Shown here piece after piece: positions 18,462 to 26,901 of a stretch of 64,000 bases of DNA (positions are counted from its first letter, which is position 1; the number at the start of each line of letters is the position of its first letter). The notes under the pieces are model-generated. The model was given only the letters and a program-made list of their open reading frames with translations, ran no database searches and was not told where the DNA came from. Origin of the DNA: Terriglobales bacterium. Its GTDB lineage: Bacteria > Acidobacteriota > Terriglobia > Terriglobales > Acidobacteriaceae. The DNA lies in assembly GCA_025934735.1 (NCBI GenBank), contig JAICWP010000013.1:1-64000 (forward strand). Direction: 5' to 3'. A program made the translations under genes and the position numbers.

Positions 18462-19202
18462 TTAGCTATTACCCGCCACGGTGCGCAGTTTGCCGGGCAG
18501 GAAGTGGTAAGGCGGCCAGGGGCCACTGATCACTATTTCACAATTCTTCAGCTGCTTGGCGGCCATGGTATAGCGGTTTTGATATTTATCCACTGACTTA
18601 TGCTCAATCAGATGGGCAATATCAATCAGCATGCCGTCGGTGTCCACCTTCTTGCAGGTAACTTCCTCTTCCAGGGGGTTAAAAAGGCGGTGAACCTGCA
18701 CGGAAAGCGCGCGGGCCTTGGTCTGGCGCTCGCGCTCCCGTGATGCCTGCACGCGCAGTTTGGAGAGGTATTCGCCGCCCACTGTGGCCGGCAGTTCGAT
18801 GTCGGTCATCACCTCGCGCAAGGAGCCGTCGTGAATCACCACCTTGAGGTGCATTTCCGCCTTGCCTCGCAAGCGCTGCACGGTCTCGCTGAAGGTGCGC
18901 CGGTTGGAGCGCACGGCATGGCGCAAGGCATCGTCGGTCTCAAATACGGTGCCAAAGCGAAAAGGCAGCACGGTCATGGTGCGAAAACAGGCGCTGACCA
19001 CGCGCGCGTGCTCGAGGAAGGATTTCTTATCCAGTTCGCCCTGGCGGGTGTATTCGCTTACGATTACGGCAAATTCGCCGCTGGGATAGCTGAGGACGGG
19101 GGCCGCGTCCACGCCATTCAGGCCTTCCAAAATAAAAGGGCGCCGCGAACGGGCGCCATTGTGAGATTGCTGTTCGGTAATACAGTACGCGTACCAGGCC
19201 AT
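18462..19202 (-). CDS. Orphan GvpL/GvpF family gas-vesicle-type protein
   Basis: 246 residues from the ATG at 19202 (MAWYAYCITEQ). WYAYCITE is the family's opening strand; VSEYTRQGELDKKSFLEHARVV and TVLPFRFGTVFETDDAL match the core of GvpF/GvpL, and MHLKVVIHD matches the following strand. GvpF/L bind the shell protein GvpA during gas vesicle assembly. No gvpA, gvpN or gvpK is in this window, so flotation is unlikely from this locus alone. Neighbours are two signalling genes in the same direction. Confidence 0.85.
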   Translation of the reverse strand: MAWYAYCITEQQSHNGARSRRPFILEGLNGVDAAPVLSYPSGEFAVIVSEYTRQGELDKKSFLEHARVVSACFRTMTVLPFRFGTVFETDDALRHAVRSNRRTFSETVQRLRGKAEMHLKVVIHDGSLREVMTDIELPATVGGEYLSKLRVQASRERERQTKARALSVQVHRLFNPLEEEVTCKKVDTDGMLIDIAHLIEHKSVDKYQNRYTMAAKQLKNCEIVISGPWPPYHFLPGKLRTVAGNS

Positions 19203-19602
19203 ATCAGTATCTCCAGTCGCGCGCGCCAAGCGGGCAGCGGGCTTTAGGCAAGACGAGTATCGGAAACCGAGCGATCGAATCTGGGAAAAACGGCGCCAGG
19301 TACTACGACGAGACTGGACGCTTACCGCGTCTGTAGTTCATCTTAGAACGTTTCAGGAGCAAATAGCAACTACTTCTGTGCAGGCGAGGACGAGTCTGCG
19401 GAAATCTAGTAAGGTTGTTCCCGCCAGAGTGTGCCGGAAACAGAAACGCTGGCAAACGCCGCCAACCCCGCAGTAATCATAGCTTAGCGGTCCCGCGCAG
19501 GGTGGCCTTCTCCGCGTCCAGGCGGGTCCGATTCCCCAGCAGCCCAGGGTGAAATTTTCTGTCTACAGGAAAAGAGTCCGGAAAGGCCGAATAGCCGCGT
19601 GA
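19203..19602. other. 400-bp intergenic gap
   Basis: It lies between the GvpL/F start and the AroDE stop, both minus-strand genes. It must contain the GvpL/F promoter and the AroDE 3' end. I see no convincing gene, RNA fold or terminator. Confidence 0.5.
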
Positions 19603-21174
19603 TTACGCGTGTTTATTCGCCTTTTCTTCGGATGCAGCGGCCGCCTCGCGGATACCTCGTTCAACGACACGTTGCATTTCCTCGCCGGGGGCGGGTTTGC
19701 CGGTCCAGATCTCAAATTGACGCGCCGCTTGCTGTACGAACATCTCCGATCCGGGGATAATCTGCACCCCCTTGGCGCGGGCCATTTTGACCAAATGCGT
19801 CTCGGCGGGCGAATAGATCATTTCCAGCAGAAAGCGCGTGTTGATCTCGTCCTCGTGCAGGGGCGACTCCTTGGATCCTGCCATGCCCAGGGGTGTTGCA
19901 TTGATGATGACGTCAAAGGCCTGTTTCTTAAGGTCGGGGCGGCGGGCCAGGCGTGCGTGGGCCTGATGCGCCAACTTCTGGGCGGGCGCCGGCGTACGGT
20001 TGAGGATGTACACGTCAGCGCCGCGTTCTTTAAGGCCAAAAACTGCGGCGCGGGCGGCGCCTCCCGCCCCCAGAACCAGCACCTTGGCACCCTGCAAAGC
20101 CAGGCGTTGCTCCAGCGGCCGCAGTACCCCGGCTACGTCGGTATTGAAGCCGTAGAGCTTGCCGTCAGGCCCGCGCACCACAGTGTTGCAGGCGCCCACG
20201 CGATTGGTATGCGTGTCGCAGTTGTCCAGGTGCTTCACGATGCTCTCTTTGTAGGGCATGGTGATGCTGAGTCCGTGCAGGGGAATTTCGCGCACGCAGG
20301 TCAGCAAATCTTCCAGGGTCTTGGCATGGAGCGCCAGGTACACCGCGTTCACGTTTTCGCGGCGAAAGGCGGTATTCATGAGCACAGGGGAAAGAGAGTG
20401 CGCCACTGGATCGCCGGCCACGCCATACACGCGGGTGGCGGCATCCACCTGCTCAATGCGGTAAACCTCACGCAAGGTGCGGGCGGAAATTTGGCCGGGG
20501 GCAGTCTCCTCGCCCGGATTGGCCGCCGCAAAGGTAAAAACGCTGCCGGCGCGCACCCCCAGCACCCGGCTGATGACGCCCTGCTCGCCCATGCACAGGC
20601 CCACCACCGAGTGCTGCTGGCTCGCCTTTTCCAGGAACTTCATCATAACTACATTGTCATAGAGGGTGGTGGCAGTAGTTACCACTTTGTAAAATTCCGC
20701 GGGATAGGCGCACATCTTCTGGAAGGTTTCCTCCAGCTTCTTTGTGCCCCGAAAGTCGTGGAAAGAGAGGAGCAGGGCGGCGCGATGGCGTAGGCGTTGC
20801 AAGTCGGCAGAACGAGCTGCGGCGGCGCTCTGCAGCTCCAAATCCACAATCTGGCAGCCGCTGGCGGCCGCCTTGGCCAGTACCGCTAACTGGCGCTCCA
20901 CGGAACCGCGGAATTTGCCCCCGTTGGCGGCACGGCGGCAAGTGGCGATTATGACGGCGTTGGACCGCGAATCGAGTAGCCGCCGGATTTTGGGAAAGGC
21001 AGCCGCGGGCTGGGACAGATAGTCTAACCTCAATTCCAGCAAAGGGTTATCGCGGATCAGCGATTCCGCTTTGTCCATCATCTCGCCAGCGTCAGCCCCG
21101 GTTACGGCGACACAAAGACGGGGCATGCGCAGCGGCAAAAGCCGGGGCACGTAATTGGATTGCGCCGCAATCAT
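19603..21174 (-). CDS. aroDE: Bifunctional 3-dehydroquinate dehydratase / shikimate dehydrogenase
   Basis: 523 residues from the ATG at 21174; an ATG 16 codons on is an alternative, and neither has a strong ribosome binding site. The N-terminal half is a type I dehydroquinase: LLELRLDYL, VIDLELQ-like IVDLELQS, SFHDFRGTKK with the active-site His region, and EFYKVVTTA with the Schiff-base Lys. The C-terminal half is AroE: YGVAGDPVAHSLSPVLMN, GLSITMPYKESI with the catalytic Lys, VLGAGGAARAAV for NADPH, and INATPLGM. It catalyses steps 3 and 4 of the shikimate pathway. The fusion is known from plants and several bacterial phyla. Confidence 0.92.
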   Translation of the reverse strand: MIAAQSNYVPRLLPLRMPRLCVAVTGADAGEMMDKAESLIRDNPLLELRLDYLSQPAAAFPKIRRLLDSRSNAVIIATCRRAANGGKFRGSVERQLAVLAKAAASGCQIVDLELQSAAAARSADLQRLRHRAALLLSFHDFRGTKKLEETFQKMCAYPAEFYKVVTTATTLYDNVVMMKFLEKASQQHSVVGLCMGEQGVISRVLGVRAGSVFTFAAANPGEETAPGQISARTLREVYRIEQVDAATRVYGVAGDPVAHSLSPVLMNTAFRRENVNAVYLALHAKTLEDLLTCVREIPLHGLSITMPYKESIVKHLDNCDTHTNRVGACNTVVRGPDGKLYGFNTDVAGVLRPLEQRLALQGAKVLVLGAGGAARAAVFGLKERGADVYILNRTPAPAQKLAHQAHARLARRPDLKKQAFDVIINATPLGMAGSKESPLHEDEINTRFLLEMIYSPAETHLVKMARAKGVQIIPGSEMFVQQAARQFEIWTGKPAPGEEMQRVVERGIREAAAASEEKANKHA

Positions 21175-21421
21175 GGAAGCGGATTCGGGCGCGATATTAC
21201 AGGCGTAAGCCGGTGCTATGCAACAGAATTGCAGCAGCGAGCCGGCGGCTTCGGCAGGAAACAGGGTCACGTACCCCTGATAACACCTGCGTAACCTTGA
21301 CCCACCCTACCCCCCTTGGTACCGTCCAAAATTGAGCCGCTACCTGCGTGCCCGAGTGGGGGTGCGCCTGGGACGGGTTTCCCCTACCCGCCAAGCCACC
21401 AGCGGTGATTGGGGAGGATAT

Positions 21422-22447
21422 ATGAGGAAATTGAGCCTGGTGCTAACCCTGGCGCTGCTGAGCGGCATGGCCATAGGGCAGCAGGCAGTAGATGCCAGCC
21501 AGGAAAACGAATCCAACATTCCAGAAGTGGCGACCTCGGCCGCCATCCACCCGGTGGAGCGCGTTGTGACGCCGAGCTATGCCGACCTTAATTGCGCCGG
21601 TTTCCTGAGCGCGAAGGAGGTCCCGGATTCGATGTTCGTAGCCGGCGGCCTGAATAGCCCGCACGCCACGAAGTTCATTTTTGGGCAGGTGGTTTACCTC
21701 AGCGGCGGCAGCTACAAAGATGGGGACCGGCTCACCTTTGTGCGCGAGTTGCGCGATCCCAACAAGTACGAGTATTTTGCCGGGCAACGGAAGCTGATCG
21801 CTTCGGTTGGCCAGCCTTATGCCGAACTGGCGCAGGGACACATCGTGGATACGCGCCATTCCATGGCGATTGCGAAATTGGATTACTCCTGCTCACCAGT
21901 AGCGCCTGGCGACCTGGCCGTACCCTATATTAGCCACGAGAAAATTAGCTATCGCAGCCCGCTGCGCTTCGACGTTTTTGTTCCGGCGAATGGCAAGACG
22001 ACAGGTCGAATCGTAATGGCCAAGGATTTTGACGGTCTGCTTGCCACCGGTTCCAAGGTGTATCTGACCGTGGGCTCCAATGAAGGAGTGAAAGTCGGCG
22101 ACTATTTCCGCGTGGTGCGGGATTACGAGCAGGACCTGAAGGACCCGGTGGACTCGCTCTCCTTTAAGGCTTCAGTGATGGAGGATACACAGAAAAATCC
22201 TCCCACCTTCGATCAACAGCATTTCACCTGGAAGAACAAAGGGCCGGCGATTCATGTGAAAGACATGCCACGGCGCTCCTTGGGTGAATTGATCGTGCTC
22301 AGTACGACGCCTACCAGCGCCACCGGAATGATAACCTTCGCCCTGGAAGATATGCGCGTGGGCGACACGGTGGAATTGGAGTCGCCGGCGATCACGGCAC
22401 AGGCGCCCAAGGCCGAGCCGGCTGCACAGGCCATTGCCGGGAAATAA
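21422..22447 (+). CDS. Secreted hypothetical protein with FlgT-like beta modules
   Basis: 341 residues from the ATG at 21422, preceded by GGGGAGG. The signal peptide is MRKLSLVLTLALLSGMAIGQQ. Two modules look alike: FGQVVYLSGGSYKDGDRLTFVRELRDP and SKVYLTVGSNEGVKVGDYFRVVRDYEQ, each a G-x-V-Y-L ... G-D-x-(F/L)-x-V-R pattern reminiscent of the C-terminal domain of FlgT. Function unknown; a periplasmic or cell-surface role is inferred. A strong terminator follows the stop codon. Confidence 0.7.
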   Translation: MRKLSLVLTLALLSGMAIGQQAVDASQENESNIPEVATSAAIHPVERVVTPSYADLNCAGFLSAKEVPDSMFVAGGLNSPHATKFIFGQVVYLSGGSYKDGDRLTFVRELRDPNKYEYFAGQRKLIASVGQPYAELAQGHIVDTRHSMAIAKLDYSCSPVAPGDLAVPYISHEKISYRSPLRFDVFVPANGKTTGRIVMAKDFDGLLATGSKVYLTVGSNEGVKVGDYFRVVRDYEQDLKDPVDSLSFKASVMEDTQKNPPTFDQQHFTWKNKGPAIHVKDMPRRSLGELIVLSTTPTSATGMITFALEDMRVGDTVELESPAITAQAPKAEPAAQAIAGK

Positions 22448-22467
22448 CGTATGGTTTCGGAACATTG

Positions 22468-22493
22468 GCGCGGGCCGCGGCCCGCGCTTTTTT
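22468..22493 (+). terminator. Rho-independent terminator
   Basis: GCGCGGGC and GCCCGCGC form a GC-only stem at 22468-22487 followed by TTTTTT. It lies 21 bp after the stop of the secreted protein gene at 22447 and separates it from the convergent AMMECR1 gene. Confidence 0.9.
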
Positions 22494-22516
22494 ATTGGCT
22501 TTCGACACATCGCCGA

Positions 22517-23137
22517 CTAGAGCGCGCCTTCACCGAAAATCTCGGCGGTAAAAGCTTCCAGGGTGGCGCCGTGTTGCCAGGCATCCGGCGGGAGGCCAGC
22601 CTTGCGGCACGTCTGTTCCAGAAATGTCTTCAGATCCCAGCCGTGCTCAGTGGGTACCTGCGGCAGCAGCAAGCCGCGGCGATTGTCCTGCGTGACCAGC
22701 AAGCCGTGCTTTCCCAGTTCCACATCCTCGGCCTCGATTGGGAAAAGCAGCGATAGGACGCTGATGGATATCTGCAGGTGCGCAGCCTCTTCGCGAGAGA
22801 CCGGAAGAAAACGCGCGTCCTGAAAGGCAGCGGCGCGCGCGGTTTCAATGATGGTCTGAAACAACGGCGCAACCGGAAACACGTAACCCACACACCCGCG
22901 AACGTCACCCTCAAGATGCAGTGTGGTAAAGCCGCCCCGGGGCTGCTGCAGGTGTACCGGAATGGCGGGCAGCACCAGTTCGCGCTGCTCCAAGGCAGTA
23001 TCAATAGCCTGGTGGGCCAAGCCAAGCAGCAGCTCGCGTTCCTCAGCGGAATACTCAGCAGCGGAGGCGGAAAGCGGCTTCTGCGGGGACGCTTGCTGGC
23101 CGGAGTTTTCTGACGAGCTATTGGGTGGCAGGGACAT
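22517..23137 (-). CDS. AMMECR1 domain protein (AmmeMemoRadiSam system protein A)
   Basis: 206 residues from the ATG at 23137, which overlaps the 3' end of pgsA by 20 bp and so suggests translational coupling. An N-terminal Ser/Pro-rich segment is followed by GGFTTLHLEGDVRGCVGYVFPVAPL, matching the AMMECR1 hallmark L-R-G-C-I-G, then AAFQDARFLPVSREEAAHLQISISVLS and GLLLPQVPTEHGWDLKTFLEQTCRKAGLPPDAW. The family often travels with a Memo protein and a radical SAM enzyme; neither is here. Biochemical role unsettled. Confidence 0.85.
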   Translation of the reverse strand: MSLPPNSSSENSGQQASPQKPLSASAAEYSAEERELLLGLAHQAIDTALEQRELVLPAIPVHLQQPRGGFTTLHLEGDVRGCVGYVFPVAPLFQTIIETARAAAFQDARFLPVSREEAAHLQISISVLSLLFPIEAEDVELGKHGLLVTQDNRRGLLLPQVPTEHGWDLKTFLEQTCRKAGLPPDAWQHGATLEAFTAEIFGEGAL

Positions 23138-23789
23138 CGCGCTTGCGGCGGCGGCTGAGGATGAACGCGCGCCGTCTCCTCTTGACCACGTGGCGGTCAA
23201 TCTTCGACCAGAACGCGGCGAAGTAGTCAATGGCGGAAACCAGCGACAGCACCACCATGAACCAGATGGCCACGAAGGCAATCACGTGGATGGGCAGTAC
23301 CCATCCGCCTACGTACAGCGGCCATTCCATCCAATGGTGATCGAGAATGGCGGCCACCACCGCCACAATCTGCACCACCATCTTGAATTTGCCCAGATCG
23401 CTCGCGGCAATGGTGAAGCCCTCGGTGGCTGCGATCGAGCGCAGGCCACTGACCAGGAACTCGCGCCCGATAATGACTACAGCCATCCACGCGGGCACCA
23501 CCCGCGGGTTGAACTGCACCAGAGTGACAAAGGCGGCAGCCACGAGCAGCTTGTCAGCCAAGGGATCGAGCAGCATACCGAGCGTGGTGATCTGGCCGCG
23601 ATGCCGCGCCAAGTAGCCATCCGCCATGTCCGTAAGCGAGGCGGCCATGAATAACGCTGAGGCCAGAAGTTCCTTCTCCCCATTGGCGCTGCTGAAGCGG
23701 CTGCTGGACAGTATCCAGATCAGCACCGGGACACTGAAGATGCGGGTCAGCGTGATGTAGTTGGGCAGGTTCACAGCGGGGCGCTTCAC
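23118..23789 (-). CDS. pgsA: CDP-diacylglycerol-glycerol-3-phosphate 3-phosphatidyltransferase
   Basis: 223 residues with a GTG start. NLPNYITLTRIFSVPVLIW is the characteristic N-terminus. The CDP-alcohol phosphotransferase motif is complete: DGYLARHRGQITTLGMLLDPLADK fits D-G-x2-A-R-x8-G-x3-D-x3-D. About five membrane helices. It makes phosphatidylglycerol phosphate at the inner membrane. Its 3' end overlaps the AMMECR1 start. Confidence 0.92.
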   Translation of the reverse strand: MKRPAVNLPNYITLTRIFSVPVLIWILSSSRFSSANGEKELLASALFMAASLTDMADGYLARHRGQITTLGMLLDPLADKLLVAAAFVTLVQFNPRVVPAWMAVVIIGREFLVSGLRSIAATEGFTIAASDLGKFKMVVQIVAVVAAILDHHWMEWPLYVGGWVLPIHVIAFVAIWFMVVLSLVSAIDYFAAFWSKIDRHVVKRRRRAFILSRRRKRDVPATQ

Positions 23790-23891
23790 GACCCGACTCT
23801 TGAGCCGGACGCCGTGAGATTAAATTATCCTCCACGCGGCAGGGGAAGGCAACGAAACAGAAAGGCTATGCAAGCTGCAGAAAACAGGCTC

Positions 23892-24248
23892 TCAGGCGGC
23901 GGTGGCGCGCGACTGAACGATGCGTGCAACCAGTTCCAGCATGCCTGCAGGATCGCTCGGCTCAGCCTGGAAATCGGCCCCAATGCTGGCCAGATCCTCC
24001 CCGGGGCGCTTGAGGGCTAAAACGGCGGTATCCTGAGTCGCGCGGAAGGCGCGCACCAACTCCTGCTTGTCGTGGGTCGGAATGGAATGACCAAGCACAA
24101 ACAGGTCGAAGGCGTGGTTAGAAGTGCAGTGCTTCAACGCATCTGTAAAACCCAAAGCAGAAACGACCTCATATCCACACTGCTCGAGCATGAGATGCCG
24201 GGTTTTCAGGAGTGATTCGTCGTAGGAAACCGAAAGGATTCGCACCAT
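23892..24248 (-). CDS. Degenerate receiver-like (pseudo-receiver) protein
   Basis: 118 residues from the ATG at 24248. MVRILSVSYDESLLKTRHLMLEQCGYEVVSALGFTDAL fits the first strand, helix and second strand of a receiver. The expected phospho-acceptor strand reads DLFVLGHSIP, with Gly where Asp belongs, and the acidic pair after strand 1 is SYDE rather than DD. The later strand TAVLALKRPGED keeps the position of the conserved Lys. It therefore probably cannot be phosphorylated in the normal way. Single-domain, no output. Short proteins of this type are frequent in Acidobacteriota. Confidence 0.7.
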   Translation of the reverse strand: MVRILSVSYDESLLKTRHLMLEQCGYEVVSALGFTDALKHCTSNHAFDLFVLGHSIPTHDKQELVRAFRATQDTAVLALKRPGEDLASIGADFQAEPSDPAGMLELVARIVQSRATAA

Positions 24249-24314
24249 AAAACACCCCAGATAAACGCAAACGTTAATCCAAAATGTTGAAAATTGCAAC
24301 AGGCTTCGTAGAGA

Positions 24315-24426
24315 ATTGACGATTGAAGATTTACGATTGACGACTTAAAGCGCCGGCGCTCCTTCTCCAGATTAGCTTGCACGCAGCGGGTTCCAAATCG
24401 TCATTCGTCAATCCTCAATCGACAAT
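24315..24426. repeat. REP/MITE-like inverted repeat, copy C
   Basis: Left arm 24315-24346 (ATTGACGATTGAAGATTTAC and on) and right arm 24395-24426, whose reverse complement starts ATTGTCGATTGAGGATTGAC. I count about 26 of 32 matching positions. The centre is about 48 bp. The right edge is 5 bp from the stop codon of the glutamate dehydrogenase gene, the same placement as copies A and B. Confidence 0.75.
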
Positions 24427-24431
24427 GGTTC

Positions 24432-25694
24432 CTAGGCGTAGATGCCGCGCTGGCGGATGGTATAGGCGACCCGGTCAATGGCCAGCATGTAGGCCGCTAT
24501 CCTATTGTTAACATTGTGGTTCTCGGCATATTCGACCACGGCCTGGAAAGATTCGCGCATGATGTGCTCAAGCTGCTCGTTGACCACCGACTCCTTCCAG
24601 AAGTAGCCCTGGCGATCCTGCACCCACTCGAAATAGGAAGCCGTGACCCCGCCGGCGTTGGCCAGAATATCAGGCACGATAAAGACCTTCTTGTCGGAAA
24701 GGATGTCATCGGCGGCGGCGGTGGTAGGGCCATTGGCACCTTCCACCAGTACCCGGGCCTTGATGCGATCGGCGTTGCGGCTGCTGATCTGGTTCTCCGT
24801 GGCGGCAGGGATAAGCACATCACAGTCGGCCACCAGCAGTTCCGCGGGATCGTATTTTTCTGCCCCAGGGAAGCCGTGAACAGTGCCATTGTGCTGGCGG
24901 TATTCCCAGAGCGCTTCGATATCAATGCCGTCGCGGTTGTAGAGGCCGCCGCCTACTTCCACGATGCCGATGATTTTGTAGCCGCGCTCGTGCATGAGGC
25001 GGGCGGCATTGGAGCCAACGTTGCCGAAGCCCTGGATTACCACCCGGGTCTGATCGCGGTTCATGTTGAGCTTCTTAAGGGCTTCTTCGCAGATGATCAT
25101 GAGGCCGCGGCCGGTGGCCTCGCGGCGCCCGCGCGAACCACCCATATTCAGCGGCTTGCCGGTGACCACGGCGGTCACGGTCTGGCGCATGTGCATGGAG
25201 TAGGTGTCCATCATCCAGGCCATGATCTGCTCGTTGGTGTTGATATCGGGCGCGGGGACGTCCTTTTCCGGGCCAATAAATTCGAAGAGCTCGGCGGTAT
25301 AGCGGCGGGTCATGCGCTCCAGTTCGCCCATGGACATCTTGTGGGGGTCGCAGATGATGCCGCCCTTAGCGCCGCCGAAGGGGATGTTGACCACGGCGCA
25401 CTTCCAGGTCATCCAGCTGGCCAGGGCGCGGACTTCATCGAGAGTGACGTCTGGCGAATAGCGCACGCCGCCCTTGGCCGGGCCGCGCGCGATGGAGTGC
25501 TGCACGCGGAATCCGGTGAACACTTCCAGGTGACCATTGTCCATGGCGACAGGAATGTGCACGATGATTTCACGGTTGGGATAGCGCAGCACCTTCCACA
25601 AGCCTTCATCGAGCTTCAGCTTTTGGGCGGCCAGATCGAAGCGCGCGGCTTGCGCCTCCCAGGGGTTGATTTCCTGTTCCAGTGCGGTGGTCAT
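24432..25694 (-). CDS. gdhA: Glutamate dehydrogenase (Glu/Leu/Phe/Val family)
   Basis: 420 residues. [26 protein letters not shown] is the substrate-binding segment and [13 protein letters not shown] carries the catalytic Lys of the family signature. [22 protein letters not shown] has the catalytic Asp region. [21 protein letters not shown] is the Rossmann nucleotide loop, and [18 protein letters not shown] the C-terminal signature. Length and motifs fit hexameric glutamate dehydrogenase; coenzyme preference cannot be judged safely. Repeat copy C follows the stop. Confidence 0.93.
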   Translation of the reverse strand: MTTALEQEINPWEAQAARFDLAAQKLKLDEGLWKVLRYPNREIIVHIPVAMDNGHLEVFTGFRVQHSIARGPAKGGVRYSPDVTLDEVRALASWMTWKCAVVNIPFGGAKGGIICDPHKMSMGELERMTRRYTAELFEFIGPEKDVPAPDINTNEQIMAWMMDTYSMHMRQTVTAVVTGKPLNMGGSRGRREATGRGLMIICEEALKKLNMNRDQTRVVIQGFGNVGSNAARLMHERGYKIIGIVEVGGGLYNRDGIDIEALWEYRQHNGTVHGFPGAEKYDPAELLVADCDVLIPAATENQISSRNADRIKARVLVEGANGPTTAAADDILSDKKVFIVPDILANAGGVTASYFEWVQDRQGYFWKESVVNEQLEHIMRESFQAVVEYAENHNVNNRIAAYMLAIDRVAYTIRQRGIYA

Positions 25695-25857
25695 AGGAAT
25701 TCTCCGGTTCGATGGTCCGGAATTTTGAATGCGTCCAATCTAAAATTTTGATTCCGGCGAAACAGACAGTATATGGAGGGTGCAGGCACAGGGGCAAGCC
25801 GAAGCCTGACATCCGAACGTGAGGGCCGTACCAAGGAAGCTAACCGGCAGCTTGGAG

Positions 25858-26712
25858 CTACTTGCGGGCGGCGGCAGCGCGGGAGCGAACCGGGGAGCCG
25901 ATCTCGATCTCCATGCCTTCGGAGGCGGCGCGCACGCGAGGATAGTAATTGCCGGCTTCGCGCACGATGCGGTCAATGCAGGCGTCGTCGTGGTCAGGAT
26001 CGTGGTGAAAGAGGATCAGTTCTTTGGCGCCGCTTTCCATCACCACGTTGACGGCTTCGCGCCAGTGGCTGTGGCCCCAGCCACGCTTGCAAGCTTCGTA
26101 TTCGTCGGGCAGGTACTGGGCGTCGTAGATCAGCACGTCCGCGCCCTCGGCCAGTTTTCGCACTTGCTTATCGAACAGCGGCTGACCGGGCTCGTTGTCA
26201 GTGGCATACACCAGGACGCCGGCCTGGGTTTCCATGCGGAACCCGAGGCAGCCCTGGGGATGGTTGAGGGCCATGGTGCGGAGAATGCAGTTCTCCAGGG
26301 TGATCTGTCCTTCGCCAATGTCGTGGAAGTGGCGGTGGGCAGCCATCTGGCCCATGTCCACGGGAAAATAGGGCTCGTTCATCTGCTCTTCCAATACGCG
26401 CTGCAGGCTGCGCGTGCGGCTGGAGGAGTGAAAGAAGAAGCGGTTCTGAGCGTTGTCGTAAAGTGGTGTAAAGAAAGGGATACCCTGAATGTGGTCCCAG
26501 TGAAAATGGGAGATGAAGATATGGGCAGAGACGCCCGGACCGGCATTATTACTCAACCACTTGCCCAGGTTGCGAAGCCCGGTGCCGCAATCGAAGATGT
26601 AAAGACCATCGCCGACCCGCACCTCCACGCAGGAGGTGTTACCTCCGTAACGCATATTTTCAGGCTGCGGAGTAGGGGTTGACCCCCGTACTCCCCAGAA
26701 TCTAACTAACAT
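25858..26712 (-). CDS. MBL-fold metallo-hydrolase
   Basis: 284 residues from the ATG at 26712 (GGGAG upstream); a TTG twelve codons earlier is possible. MLVRFWGVRGSTPTPQPENMRYGGNTSCVEV is the opening of a recognised MBL subgroup. The metal motif is HFHWDHIQGIPFF (HxHxDH), with further ligands at MALNHPQGCLGF, ATDNEP and GHSHW, and a C-terminal FHHDPDHDD. Related proteins include phosphodiesterase- and RNase Z-like hydrolases. The substrate is not predictable here. Confidence 0.85.
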   Translation of the reverse strand: MLVRFWGVRGSTPTPQPENMRYGGNTSCVEVRVGDGLYIFDCGTGLRNLGKWLSNNAGPGVSAHIFISHFHWDHIQGIPFFTPLYDNAQNRFFFHSSSRTRSLQRVLEEQMNEPYFPVDMGQMAAHRHFHDIGEGQITLENCILRTMALNHPQGCLGFRMETQAGVLVYATDNEPGQPLFDKQVRKLAEGADVLIYDAQYLPDEYEACKRGWGHSHWREAVNVVMESGAKELILFHHDPDHDDACIDRIVREAGNYYPRVRAASEGMEIEIGSPVRSRAAAARK

Positions 26713-26854
26713 AGCTCCCGCCGGGTGTTGGATTAGCCCATCTTCCAACCCGGAAGTGCCGTCGTCAATGACCGATAGTGCACGGGCTAGTAGTGCAGCG
26801 TCGCAGGTAGCTAGTTGGAGGCCTGAATTTCTCGGTATCCAGTACCAGGTACTC

Positions 26855-26880
26855 CGGACTCATATTCGGACTCATATAAT
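26855..26880 (+). promoter_or_regulatory. Probable trpE promoter region with 11-bp direct repeat
   Basis: CGGACTCATAT occurs at 26855-26865 and again at 26867-26877, 12 bp apart. A consensus TATAAT overlaps the second copy at 26875-26880, 21 bp before the ATG at 26902. No good -35 hexamer is visible. The repeat could be an operator or chance; no Trp-codon leader or terminator was found here. Confidence 0.4.
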
Positions 26881-26901
26881 GTGCATTCTTGCTCCCTGAA
26901 C

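Noticed and set aside
19609-20793. 394-codon frame opposite aroDE
   Set aside because: His/Gln/Gly-rich shadow without motifs; the AroDE frame is unambiguous.
24516-25751. 411-codon frame opposite glutamate dehydrogenase
   Set aside because: A shadow of a highly expressed GC-rich gene; no family features.
26713-26901. Tryptophan attenuator before trpE
   Set aside because: No short frame with Trp codons and no terminator/antiterminator pair was found.
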